Origin: Rhodanobacter denitrificans
GTDB lineage: Bacteria > Pseudomonadota > Gammaproteobacteria > Xanthomonadales > Rhodanobacteraceae
Direction: 5' to 3'
Assembly (NCBI RefSeq): GCF_003335105.1
Contig: NZ_QFWQ01000003.1
Location: forward strand, 310,001-374,000
Length of the DNA: 64,000 nt
The position numbers and the translations under genes were made by a program. Below the pieces are notes generated by a model. The model did no database searches. It was given only the letters and a program-made list of their open reading frames with translations, and was not told the DNA's origin. The stretch's first letter is position 1, and every line of letters starts with the position of its first letter. This document shows positions 24,041 through 32,942 of this stretch, piece by piece.

Positions 24041-25015
24041 TCAGCCGGAGAAGCGCTCGCGGTATTCGTTCGGCGTCGTGCCATAGCGGGCGCGGAACGC
24101 CCGGCGGAACGCATCCGCGCTGTTGAAGCCCACGCTCGATGCGATGCGCTCGATCGGCGCCCTGCCTTGCGTCAATCGCATGCAGGCCTGTTCCAGCCGC
24201 AACTTCTCGACGAAACGCGCAGGCGTCACGCCGAAAGTCTCGGCGAACACGCGGCGGAAATGCCGCGCGCTCATCGCCACCTGTTCGGCCATGCGTTCCA
24301 TGCCGACGTTTTCGTCCAGATGCGCCAGCAGCCAATCCACCAGCGCACCCATGCGGCCGTTGCCTTGCGCCTGCGCCGCCAGCGGCGTGGAGAACTGCGC
24401 CTGGTTGCCGGGCCGCTTCACGTACATCACCAGATACCGCGCGACGCCGAGCGCGGCCGACGCACCGAGGTCTTCCTCCACCAGCGCGAGCGCCAGGTCC
24501 ATGCCTGCGGTAAGCCCACCGGACGTGGCAAAGCAGCCGTCACGCAGGAACAGCCGATCCGTTTCGACATGCAAGGCGGGATAGCGACGCGCAAGGTCGT
24601 CGGCATAATGCCAGTGCGTGGTGACGCGGCGGCCGTCGAGCAACCCCGCCGCCGCCAGCACGTACGCGCCGGTGCAGATCGAGACGATGCGCCGGGTGTC
24701 CTTCGCGCGTTCGCGCAACCATTCGAGCAGGCGCGCATCGCGATTGATGGCAAGCCGCGCACCCAGGCCGCCCGGTATCAGCAGCGTATCCAGCGGCGGC
24801 ACATCGTCCAGCGCGTGCGCAGGCACGATCGACAAACCGTTCTCCGCACGCACCGCGCACGCCTGCAGACCGATGGTGCAAAGCTCATACGGCGGTGTGC
24901 CGTGCGCGAGCGAATTCGCGCCGCCGAATACATCCAGCGGGCCGGCGAGATCCAGCGCCTGCATGTCGTCGTAGGCGAGCAGGCCGATGGTCTTGGTGGG
25001 AGATGGTGCGCTCAT
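24041..25015 (-). CDS. GlxA-family transcriptional regulator (DJ-1/PfpI plus AraC HTH)
   Basis: A 324-residue regulator. Residues about 8-175 form a DJ-1/PfpI-like domain, with TIGLLAYDDMQALDLAGPLDVF at the start and the nucleophile-elbow segment RRIVSICTGAYVLAAAGLLDG. Residues about 215-320 form a double AraC-type helix-turn-helix: MERMAEQVAMSARHFRRVF and IERIASSVGFNSADAFRRAF. GlxA-type proteins typically activate catabolic or detoxification genes on sensing a metabolite. It is upstream of, and on the same strand as, cytochrome P460 and the helical-repeat gene, which may be its targets. Repeat copy e begins only 11 bases before its start codon. Confidence 0.9.
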   Translation of the reverse strand: MSAPSPTKTIGLLAYDDMQALDLAGPLDVFGGANSLAHGTPPYELCTIGLQACAVRAENGLSIVPAHALDDVPPLDTLLIPGGLGARLAINRDARLLEWLRERAKDTRRIVSICTGAYVLAAAGLLDGRRVTTHWHYADDLARRYPALHVETDRLFLRDGCFATSGGLTAGMDLALALVEEDLGASAALGVARYLVMYVKRPGNQAQFSTPLAAQAQGNGRMGALVDWLLAHLDENVGMERMAEQVAMSARHFRRVFAETFGVTPARFVEKLRLEQACMRLTQGRAPIERIASSVGFNSADAFRRAFRARYGTTPNEYRERFSG

Positions 25016-25026
25016 CGAAGGGCCCG

Positions 25027-25110
25027 GGGGTAGAGTCGAATTTCCGTATACGTCGCCCAATTGAAGTGCTCTCTGACCCGAGTTCTGCGACAAAAATTAT
25101 CCCTGACACC
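25027..25110 (+). repeat. REP-like repeat copy e joined to a half copy of the second repeat type
   Basis: GGGGTAGAGTCGAATTTCCG at the left and GAAGTGCTCTCTGACCC at the right show a diverged member of the GGGTCAGAG family, in the same orientation as copies a-d. Immediately after it, AAAATTATCCCTGACACC (25093-25110) is the right half of the repeat type at 21631. The pair lies between the GlxA gene and the AT-rich ATPase gene and marks the right end of the repeat-studded region. Confidence 0.75.
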
Positions 25111-25254
25111 TTTTCTCTGTGGAGCCCATGATCGCGGCTTAATTGCCTCCATCCCGTTATCCGGGGGTGGTCTAGAGGTTGGCTGACCTGGGGTCGGGTA
25201 AGGCTGATGTCTAACCAGCGCTTCACAAGCGCATGGGTTTATCCCCCCTCTCCC

Positions 25255-27330
25255 TTAGATCTTCGCATCAACTTCTTCTGCAAGTAATGATTTAAGTTGG
25301 TCTCTCATTGCCATCCAGCCCTCCTTCGCTGGCGTCTGGCCGATTTGCAACATAATTCTCTTTTTAAATTTCGCGATCGAAACATTCAACGATGCCTTAG
25401 ACTGAATGTCGTTGAATAGTTTCTTGCCATCACACTCATTCTGCCAATCGCTCGCCCAAAAATCCTCCAGCTCTTGGCGCTCCTTTTCACACTTAGTAAT
25501 GAAGTCACCTTTCCATGCAATTTCATCAATTCCACACAATTGATCGCGCACAAGTTTAATTCTTGCGTACAACGCATCAGCAAATGTGGCAATATCTTTC
25601 CCGGAAACATCGCTAGCACGAAGTCCGGGACTTTCATATTTATAAGTCGCAAAGACATTTTTGGCGGCGAGCTGGTCAAGCTGAGACATAGCCAATTCGC
25701 GAAGAATGGCGCCAGCTTTTCCTTGACTCGATATAGGCTCTTTTGTGAATTCCCTTTCCTGTAAAAGCATACCAATCGCTTCGGCGTCAATTAAATAATT
25801 TTCCAAACACCGTCGTTTCCATTGAAGGATGCGGACGGCATTCGTGCTTTTCAGCCCTGTTGGAGCCTCATCGCGGTCAAAAATAAAATATCGCGGCGTC
25901 AGATCCTTGCCCTCTGCCTCCAACAATTGAAGCTTTTTAATATGCTTTTCGACTTCACCTCGACCACCCAAGTCAACGAGCTTATATCTTCGCAACAAAT
26001 CACCAAAGCCTTGCTTCAAAAGGTCTACATCATCTACGCCTTCTACATGTATTGTGGCCTTATAAAGCAAACCGTCACTTTCAGAAGTGCCCAGGCATCG
26101 CAGAGCCTCAACCACGTCACTTTGATCTTGCCTCATGACTTTGTTCAGAGAGTATCCCGAGGTGAGATGATATAGAGAGCACTCACCAATTTCTAACGCG
26201 CTTGTAAGTATCTCAGGCGAATGAGTGCAAATTAGAATCTGCATATCCTTCTCTAAGACATAAGAACTCACAAGGAACGGCAAAAGTTCGCGACAAACCG
26301 ACGGATTCAAATGAAGCTCCGGCTCGTCAAGCATCACAAATCCGTGTTCAGCAACCGTCTGCCAGAGCAATAAGAACGTAAGAATCAGCCCCTTTTCACC
26401 GCTGCTCAGTCTATCGATATCGAAAACTCTCTTGCTTTCGGTATCTTGAATTGAAATATTCAATTGACCGTGCTGATTAATGCCCACACCCATAAGTTCC
26501 CGACCCGGCAATATCCCTTCAAATATCCTTTTGAACTCTTTCGCCAACAGGCTACGATCGCCACCACTCATTGCCACGACATTAAATATCGTATTCTTTA
26601 ATCTAGAAAACTTGAGCTGAGGTTGAGAGTTGTGCGACTCAATCTGATTATTGACATCAGCAGCACCAAGCTGAACAGGCACCTCACCATACGGCAGAGC
26701 CCTGTCCGCAGGAAAATAACTGAAGGACGCAATTTGTGGCGGATTGCCTCGATCTATAAAACCAAAGAAAAGAGGGCCAAATTCATCCAAATTCTCTATT
26801 CTTCCAGACACAGGGTCTATCACTATAGATAGCTTTATAAGCTTGCCATTGTCACAAACGGCGCTTAAATAACTACTCAGATCCTCCTCCGCCTTTTGAA
26901 TTAAGGCCTTTGTTTGAGGAGAAGAAAAAAAAGCCACCTGCGCTGCTGGATTTACGAAATTCTGCCCCGCTCGAGCCTGCACCAATCCAATAGCCATTTT
27001 TGAAATAGAGGATCCAATAAGATCTATTTCTTCCTGCAATGCTCGATATTTGCAAGTTATCTCAACTTTCCTCTCAATATCTCCTGCCAAGGCCTCTAAG
27101 ATCAAAAGTTGCGGATTGTGTGGATTAGAAGCACCTAAGGCAAATAGGACTTGCTGCGTTTCCTGCTGAGTGCGTGGTGCGAGCAATGCTTTGGCAAGCC
27201 TTATAGCTTCCAAAATTGTTGTCTTTCCGATCGCATTGGGACCGACAATTACACCGACCCTTTTATCGAACTCAACCTGAATGTCTTGAATGCCCCGAAA
27301 ATTCTTGATAACCAATGATTTTAGATGCAT
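25255..27330 (-). CDS. Fused ABC-type ATPase and DUF4435/TOPRIM-like protein (candidate single-gene PARIS, AriA-AriB)
   Basis: A 691-residue AT-rich protein with two parts. Residues 1-400 form an SMC/Rad50-like (AAA_15/AAA_21) ATPase: Walker A GPNAIGKT at 30-37, signature LSSGEKG at 308-314, Walker B FVMLDEPELH at 331-340 and the switch His370 in CTHSPE. Residues about 424-691 look like the DUF4435 TOPRIM-type domain: IHVEGVDDVD with Glu430, FIFDRDE with Asp485 and Asp487, and the ENYLID motif at 510-515. In PARIS anti-phage systems AriA is the ATPase and AriB the DUF4435 effector nuclease, and fused forms are known. An OLD-family nuclease is the main alternative. ATG at 27330 follows AGGGG with good spacing; an in-frame TTG six bases earlier is too close to it. 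It lies 89 bases beyond the hutU stop codon. Confidence 0.8.
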   Translation of the reverse strand: MHLKSLVIKNFRGIQDIQVEFDKRVGVIVGPNAIGKTTILEAIRLAKALLAPRTQQETQQVLFALGASNPHNPQLLILEALAGDIERKVEITCKYRALQEEIDLIGSSISKMAIGLVQARAGQNFVNPAAQVAFFSSPQTKALIQKAEEDLSSYLSAVCDNGKLIKLSIVIDPVSGRIENLDEFGPLFFGFIDRGNPPQIASFSYFPADRALPYGEVPVQLGAADVNNQIESHNSQPQLKFSRLKNTIFNVVAMSGGDRSLLAKEFKRIFEGILPGRELMGVGINQHGQLNISIQDTESKRVFDIDRLSSGEKGLILTFLLLWQTVAEHGFVMLDEPELHLNPSVCRELLPFLVSSYVLEKDMQILICTHSPEILTSALEIGECSLYHLTSGYSLNKVMRQDQSDVVEALRCLGTSESDGLLYKATIHVEGVDDVDLLKQGFGDLLRRYKLVDLGGRGEVEKHIKKLQLLEAEGKDLTPRYFIFDRDEAPTGLKSTNAVRILQWKRRCLENYLIDAEAIGMLLQEREFTKEPISSQGKAGAILRELAMSQLDQLAAKNVFATYKYESPGLRASDVSGKDIATFADALYARIKLVRDQLCGIDEIAWKGDFITKCEKERQELEDFWASDWQNECDGKKLFNDIQSKASLNVSIAKFKKRIMLQIGQTPAKEGWMAMRDQLKSLLAEEVDAKI

Positions 27331-27419
27331 TACCAATCCCCTAATTGAGTAAAGTCTACGTCACGCACATTGGTGCCATTTCCGTTAAACACTTAGGCGC
27401 ATACGCGAGGCAAATCACC

Positions 27420-29090
27420 TCACACCATCGGCAACTTCAGTCCCTGCTCCTTCGCACACTCCGCTGCAATCTCATACCCCGCATCCGCATGCCGCATCAC
27501 CCCGGTGCCCGGATCGTTCCACAGCACCCGCGCAATCCGCTCGTCCGCTTCCTTCGTGCCATCGCACACGATCACCACCCCGGAATGCTGCGAGTACCCC
27601 ATCCCCACCCCACCACCATGATGCAGCGACACCCAGGTCGCGCCACCAGCCACGTTCAACATGGCATTGAGCAGCGGCCAGTCGCTGACGGCATCGCTGC
27701 CGTCCTTCATCGCCTCGGTCTCGCGGTTCGGTGACGCCACCGAGCCGGAATCCAGATGGTCGCGCCCGATCACCACCGGCGCCTTCAACTCGCCCTTGCG
27801 CACCATCTCGTTGAACGCGAGGCCGAGCTTGTCGCGCAGGCCCAGGCCGACCCAGCAGATACGCGCGGGCAACCCCTGGAAGCTGATGCGCTCTTTCGCC
27901 ATGTCGAGCCAGCGGTGCAGGTGCTCGTCGTCGGGGATGAGTTCCTTGACCTTGGCGTCGGTCTTGTAGATGTCCCCCGGGTCGCCGGACAACGCGACCC
28001 AGCGGAACGGGCCGACGCCGCGGCAGAACAGCGGGCGCACGAAGGCGGGCACGAAGCCGGGGAACGCGAACGCGTTTTCGCAGCCGACGTCCTGGGCCAT
28101 CTGGCGGATGTTGTTGCCGTAGTCGAAGGTGGGGATGCCCTGCGCGTGGAACGCGAGCATCGCGTCCACGTGGGTTTTCATCGACAGCTTGGCGGCGCGC
28201 GCGGTGCCGACCGGGTCGGCCTTGCGCCGCTCGAACCATTGCTCCAGCGTCCAGCCCTGCGGCAGGTAGCCGTTGACCGGGTCGTGCGCGCTGGTCTGGT
28301 CGGTGACGGCGTCGGGGCGCACGCCGCGGCGCACGAGTTCCGGCAGCACGTCGGCGGCGTTGCCGAGCAGCGCGATGGATTTCGCTTCGCCGGCGGCGGT
28401 GTACTTCGCGATGCGCGCCAGCGCGTCGTCGAGGTCGGTGGCCTGCTCGTCGACGTAGCGGGTCTTCAGGCGGAAGTCGATGCTCTTCTGCTGGCATTCG
28501 ATGTTGAGGCTGCAGGCGCCGGCGAGCGTGGCGGCCAGGGGCTGCGCGCCCCCCATGCCGCCGAGGCCGGCGGTGAGGATCCAGCGTCCCTTGAGCGAGC
28601 CGTGGTAGTGCTGCCGGCCCATCTCCACAAACGTCTCGTAGGTGCCCTGCACGATGCCCTGCGAGCCGATGTAGATCCACGAGCCGGCCGTCATCTGGCC
28701 GTACATCATCAGGCCCTTCTTATCGAGCTCGTTGAAGTGTTCCCAGGTGGCCCAGTGCGGCACCAGGTTGGAGTTCGCGATCAGCACGCGCGGCGCGTCC
28801 GCATGCGTGCGGAACACGCCGACCGGCTTGCCGGACTGCACCAGCAGGGTCTCGTCGTCGTTCAGTTCGCGCAGCGATTTCAGGATCGCGTCGAAGCACT
28901 CCCAGTTGCGCGCGGCGCGGCCGATGCCGCCGTACACCACCAGCTCCGCCGGGTTCTCCGCCACCTCGGGATCGAGGTTGTTCTGCAGCATGCGGAACGG
29001 CGCCTCGCTGAGCCAGCTCTTGCAGGAAAGCTCGCTGCCGCGCGGCGCGCGGATGGTGCGGGTGGTGTCGATGCGGGTGGGTGCGTTCAT
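27420..29090 (-). CDS. hutU: Urocanate hydratase
   Basis: A 556-residue urocanase, the second enzyme of histidine breakdown, converting urocanate to imidazolonepropionate with tightly bound NAD+. The length and words are family-typical: the Rossmann glycine motif [27 protein letters not shown], the catalytic-Cys segment [13 protein letters not shown], and [15 protein letters not shown] near the end. ATG at 29090 is used; a GTG one codon earlier is equally compatible with the GGAG upstream. In relatives hutU sits with hutH, hutI and hutG, but here the sequence after its stop is the AT-rich ATPase gene, and hutF and hutI lie 9-14 kb away. Cytoplasmic. Confidence 0.97.
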   Translation of the reverse strand: MNAPTRIDTTRTIRAPRGSELSCKSWLSEAPFRMLQNNLDPEVAENPAELVVYGGIGRAARNWECFDAILKSLRELNDDETLLVQSGKPVGVFRTHADAPRVLIANSNLVPHWATWEHFNELDKKGLMMYGQMTAGSWIYIGSQGIVQGTYETFVEMGRQHYHGSLKGRWILTAGLGGMGGAQPLAATLAGACSLNIECQQKSIDFRLKTRYVDEQATDLDDALARIAKYTAAGEAKSIALLGNAADVLPELVRRGVRPDAVTDQTSAHDPVNGYLPQGWTLEQWFERRKADPVGTARAAKLSMKTHVDAMLAFHAQGIPTFDYGNNIRQMAQDVGCENAFAFPGFVPAFVRPLFCRGVGPFRWVALSGDPGDIYKTDAKVKELIPDDEHLHRWLDMAKERISFQGLPARICWVGLGLRDKLGLAFNEMVRKGELKAPVVIGRDHLDSGSVASPNRETEAMKDGSDAVSDWPLLNAMLNVAGGATWVSLHHGGGVGMGYSQHSGVVIVCDGTKEADERIARVLWNDPGTGVMRHADAGYEIAAECAKEQGLKLPMV

Positions 29091-29579
29091 CACGAAGAGC
29101 TCCGGTGAGTCAGACCACCGAGTATAGGCCAGCGCCCGGTGCAGCCGAACGGTGGCTCATGGGGCCACGCCCCGCCGTCGGGCCACACCGGCAAGCCGCA
29201 CGTAACGACATGCCGCCACGGAGCGAAGACCTGACGGCACGGCCAAAAAACCCGCCGCCGCGCATCCCCGATCACACGAGGCCCAAGGGGCGCTGTACCA
29301 CGGCCTGATCCGCCGCGACGGCGTGCTGTCGGCCATGCTCGGCAGGCGCTGATCCGGCAGCGGATGCGATCTTCGACGGGAGCGCCGCTGCCGACGCGTG
29401 AGCTGGCCGACCCAAGCATGGATTGAGCCATGCGGGACGGCCGCCCAGGCCGGCGCGAGTCCCCCAACGGCCGCCATCCGGACTGGCCATCGCGCCGATT
29501 GACCGCGCCATGGCGCCAGCACAGACTTCCCGCTGGGGACCCCGGGGCGACCGTCACAAGTCGCGTTGAGGAGGTTGTC
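29091..29579 (+). other. Intergenic stretch, no gene recognised
   Basis: A GC-rich stretch of 489 bases between the divergent hutU and secreted-protein genes. It should hold both promoters, but no clear -10/-35 pair stands out. A short frame near 29277-29351 (ALYHGLIRRDGVLSAMLGRR then stop) looks protein-like and could be a gene remnant, with no family match. AGGAGG (29567-29572 region) is the ribosome-binding site of the next gene. Confidence 0.4.
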
Positions 29580-30161
29580 ATGCAAACCACAAGCCGAAAA
29601 CAACAAGACTGGAGGAACCGGGCCATCATCGCCGTAGCGATGCTCGCCATCGGTAGCAGTGTGCCGGCGGCGGAACATCCCGCACCGAGCGACGCGCAAA
29701 TGATCGCGAGTGCGATGCACGCGGCACCGGCGCGCGTCGCGAAAGACGCGACGATCGTGGCGATGGGCGCGGATGGCAAGATGCGCACGCTGCGCAAGGG
29801 CACGAACGGGTTCACCTGCATGCCGGACAACCCGGCAACGCCGGGGCCGGATCCGATGTGCATGGACCAGAACGCGATGGAATGGGTGAACGCGTACATG
29901 GCGCACCAGCCGCCACCGGCCGGCAAGCTCGGCATGATGTACATGCTGGCCGGCGGCACGGATGCGAGCAACACGGATCCGTACGCGAAGAAACCGGACA
30001 GCGGCAATCACTGGATCAAGACCGGGCCGCATTTCATGATCGTCGGCGCGGACCCGGCGTTCTATGCGAACTATCCGAAGAACGCGGATCCGGACACGGC
30101 GGCGCCGTACATCATGTGGGCCGGCACGCCGTACGAGCACCTGATGGCGCCGGTGAAGTGA
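29580..30161 (+). CDS. Conserved exported protein of unknown function
   Basis: A 193-residue protein with a signal peptide (about residues 14-32, IIAVAMLAIGSSVPAAE). The body contains a highly patterned segment: KDATIVAMGADGKMRTLRKG, FTCMPDNPATPGPDPMCMD, NAMEW, then MMYMLAGGTDASNTDPYA, HWIKTGPHFMIVGAD and YIMWAGTPYEHLMAPVK. I recall similar uncharacterised exported proteins in several proteobacteria. The two cysteines (FTC, MCM) could form a disulfide, and the Met/His-rich motifs suggest metal or small-ligand binding, which is inference. A strong ribosome-binding site (GAGGAGG) precedes the ATG. It is a single gene, divergent from hutU. Confidence 0.75.
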   Translation: MQTTSRKQQDWRNRAIIAVAMLAIGSSVPAAEHPAPSDAQMIASAMHAAPARVAKDATIVAMGADGKMRTLRKGTNGFTCMPDNPATPGPDPMCMDQNAMEWVNAYMAHQPPPAGKLGMMYMLAGGTDASNTDPYAKKPDSGNHWIKTGPHFMIVGADPAFYANYPKNADPDTAAPYIMWAGTPYEHLMAPVK

Positions 30162-30189
30162 GATACGGCGGGGGACGTCGAAAAATTGC

Positions 30190-30272
30190 CGTCATTCCTG
30201 CGCAAGCAGGAACCCAGCGACTTCAGGCGTCTGGAGCCTGAGGCACTGGATCCCGGCTTTCGCCGGGACGAC
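30190..30272 (+). repeat. Dispersed palindromic repeat of three hairpins
   Basis: An 83-bp element between two genes on the same strand. It reads as TTCCTGCGCAAGCAGGAA, then CTTCAGGC...GCCTGAG, then TCCCGGCTTTCGCCGGGA, with GTCATTCC at the left and GGGACGAC at the right. Elements starting with GTCATTCC and ending in GGGACGAC (or the like) with internal hairpins are abundant between genes in many proteobacteria. Only one copy is in this window. Confidence 0.75.
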
Positions 30273-30453
30273 GAACCGATCGACGGTTGTTCGAGGTTCT
30301 CCACGGGGAAGCACACGCGGCGCTTGCGCGGATTGATCGCGCGAACTGATTCCTGGCCGGTCGAACTTAGCGCCCCGACCGGCCTGTTTTGCCCCCGGCA
30401 TTAATGTCCGAAAACGGCGAGTCGGCCGGCGCGGGTGGTGCTAGCCTGCAGCC

Positions 30454-31946
30454 ATGAACGAACTGCCCGACCCGCATGTCTGCGAACAGGCCCGACTCAG
30501 CCGCGACGCGCGCTTCGACGGGCTGTTCTTCACCGCGGTGAGCAGCACCGGCATCTATTGCCGGCCGGTGTGCCCGGCGCCGGCGCCGAAGCGCGAGAAC
30601 GTGCATTACTACGCGAACGCGGCCGCCGCCGAAGCGGCCGGCTTCCGGCCGTGCCTGCGTTGCCGGCCGGAACTCGCGCCGGGCAACGAGCAGTGGCAGC
30701 GCGGCGACCATGTCGTGGCGCGTGCGCTGAAGCTGATCGAGGCCGGCGTGCTGGCGGAGCAGTCGCTGGACGAGCTGGCGGCGCGCGTCGGGATCGGCGC
30801 GCGGCAGTTGCGCCGGCTGTTCGTCGAGCGCATCGGCGCGCCGCCGGTCAGCGTGCACACGACGCGCCGGCTGCTGTTCGCGAAACAGCTGCTGACGGAA
30901 ACCGCGCTGCCGGTGACGGAAGTCGCGCTCGCGTCCGGCTTCCGCAGCCTGCGCCGGTTCAACGCGGCGTTCGCGCAGGCGAACCGCATCGCGCCGCGCG
31001 AACTGCGCCGGCATCCGCGCACTGCGGCCGGCGCGCCGCTGCTGCTGCGGCTCAGCTATCGGCCGCCGTACGACTTTCCGGGCCTGCTCGCGTTCCTGCG
31101 CACGCGCGCGCTGCCGGGCGTGGAACTCGTCGACGAAGGCAGCTACGCGCGCGTGTTCGGCCCAGCGGATGCGCCCGGCTGGCTGCGGCTCAGCGCGTGG
31201 CCCGGCGGAGAGCACGCGCTGCGGCTGCAGCTGCATTGTCCGCAGCCGACGCGGCTGCTCGGCGTGGTGACGACGCTGCGGCGCATGTTCGACCTGGACG
31301 CGAACCCGCAGGCGATCGCGGACACGTTCCGCCGCGACGCCGTGCTCGGCCCGCTGGTCGCCCGCCACCCCGGCCTGCGCCTGCCCGGTGGCTGGGACGG
31401 TTTCGAGATCGCGGTGCGCGCGATCCTCGGCCAGCAGATCAGCGTGGCGGCGGCACGCACGCTGGCGACGCGCATCGTGCAACGCTGGGGCGAGCCGCTG
31501 CCGGTCGCGCCGTTGCCGGAACTGGAGCGGCTGTTCCCGACGCCGGCCGCACTGGCGCAGGCGGACCTGCGCGAGATCGGCCTGACCACGACGCGCGCCG
31601 CGACGATCAGCGGCATGGCGCAGGCGCTGCTGGACGGCCGGGTGGATTTCAGCGCGGGGCAATCGCTGGACGCGTTTGTGGTGCGCTGGGTCGCGCTGCC
31701 CGGCATCGGCGAATGGACGGCCCACTACATCGCGATGCGCGCGCTGGGCGACCCGGACGCGTTCCCGGCGGCGGACCTGATCCTGCGCCGGGAAGCGGCG
31801 CCGGGCGCCGCGCCGCTCGGCACGAAAGCGCTGACCGAACGCGCGGATGCGTGGCGCCCGTGGCGCGCGTACGCGGTGATCCACCTGTGGCGCGGCGCCT
31901 CGCAGGCGTTGTCGCCGGCACGCCAGAAAAAACCGGAAGCGATCGC

Positions 31947-31950
<4 letters not shown>
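30454..31950 (+). CDS. alkA: Ada-type domain fused to DNA-3-methyladenine glycosylase II (AlkA)
   Basis: A 498-residue fusion protein for alkylation repair. Residues about 8-75 are the Ada methyl-phosphotriester domain with its four zinc cysteines (GIYCRPVCP and RPCLRCRPE), the first being the methyl acceptor. Residues about 85-185 are an AraC-type helix-turn-helix ([19 protein letters not shown]). Residues about 195-490 are AlkA: the N-terminal domain, then [18 protein letters not shown] in the helix-hairpin-helix glycosylase core and [28 protein letters not shown] with the catalytic Asp. It can thus sense methylated DNA, regulate and excise bases. Its end overlaps the start of ogt by four bases (ATGA), making one operon. 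Confidence 0.94.
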
Positions 31951-32459
<509 letters not shown>

Positions 32460-32468
32460 AACGCCGCG

Positions 32469-32891
32469 TCAATGCCCGTCGCGCGAGGACGACGCGGGCG
32501 CCGCCTGCGGCACCACGCGCGGCAGGTTCGCGGCGTCGCGCTCGCGGTCGAGCAGATCCTGCTGGCTGGCGCGGTCGCGCTCGCGTTGCGCGCGATCGGC
32601 CTGATCGAGCCGGCGTTGACTGCGCGGGTCGTTCGCGCTGGGACGCTTCGCGGTGTCCGCCACGCCCTGCTGCAACTGCTGCTGCAGCTGGCTCTTCTGC
32701 AGCTGGTCGCGCGTCTGCTGCTGTTGCATGGTCTGCTGGTACTGCACGCTGGCCGGCAGCGGCCGGATCACCGGCTGCGGCTGCGTCGTCGCCTGCCACG
32801 CGCCGGCGAGGCCCGGCAGGGCGAACGCCAGCAAGCCGAAACCCAGGGCGTGCCGGAACGAGGCGTGACGGAAGTGACGTGTCTTGGTCAT
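32469..32891 (-). CDS. Exported glutamine-rich low-complexity protein
   Basis: A 140-residue protein with a signal peptide (about residues 14-31, LGFGLLAFALPGLAGAW) and a mature part dominated by Gln, Arg and Asp. It includes runs such as QQTMQQQQTRDQLQ and QLQQQLQQG, then RSQRRLDQADRAQRERDRASQ with helix-forming character. It is probably a small periplasmic coiled-coil or disordered protein. No family recognised. It converges on ogt with ten bases between stop codons and is divergent from the phosphodiesterase gene. Confidence 0.65.
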   Translation of the reverse strand: MTKTRHFRHASFRHALGFGLLAFALPGLAGAWQATTQPQPVIRPLPASVQYQQTMQQQQTRDQLQKSQLQQQLQQGVADTAKRPSANDPRSQRRLDQADRAQRERDRASQQDLLDRERDAANLPRVVPQAAPASSSRDGH

Positions 32892-32942
32892 ACGGGTGCG
32901 CGATCATGTGGGAGCAACTGTCCCGATCGTAAGGCTCATCGC

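Noticed and set aside
17925-25110. Integron cassette array (repeats as attC sites)
   Set aside because: There is no integrase gene, the repeats lack the attC core GTTRRRY, and genes lie in both orientations. The cassette-like look is better explained by REP-type elements.
25111-25254. Attachment site or tRNA fragment beside the ATPase gene
   Set aside because: I looked for a cloverleaf or direct repeat matching the other end near 27340-27420 and saw none, so no element boundaries can be claimed.
29277-29351. Short protein-like frame upstream of the secreted protein gene
   Set aside because: About 20 sensible codons before a stop, but no start, ribosome-binding site or family match, so it is mentioned only within the intergenic entry.
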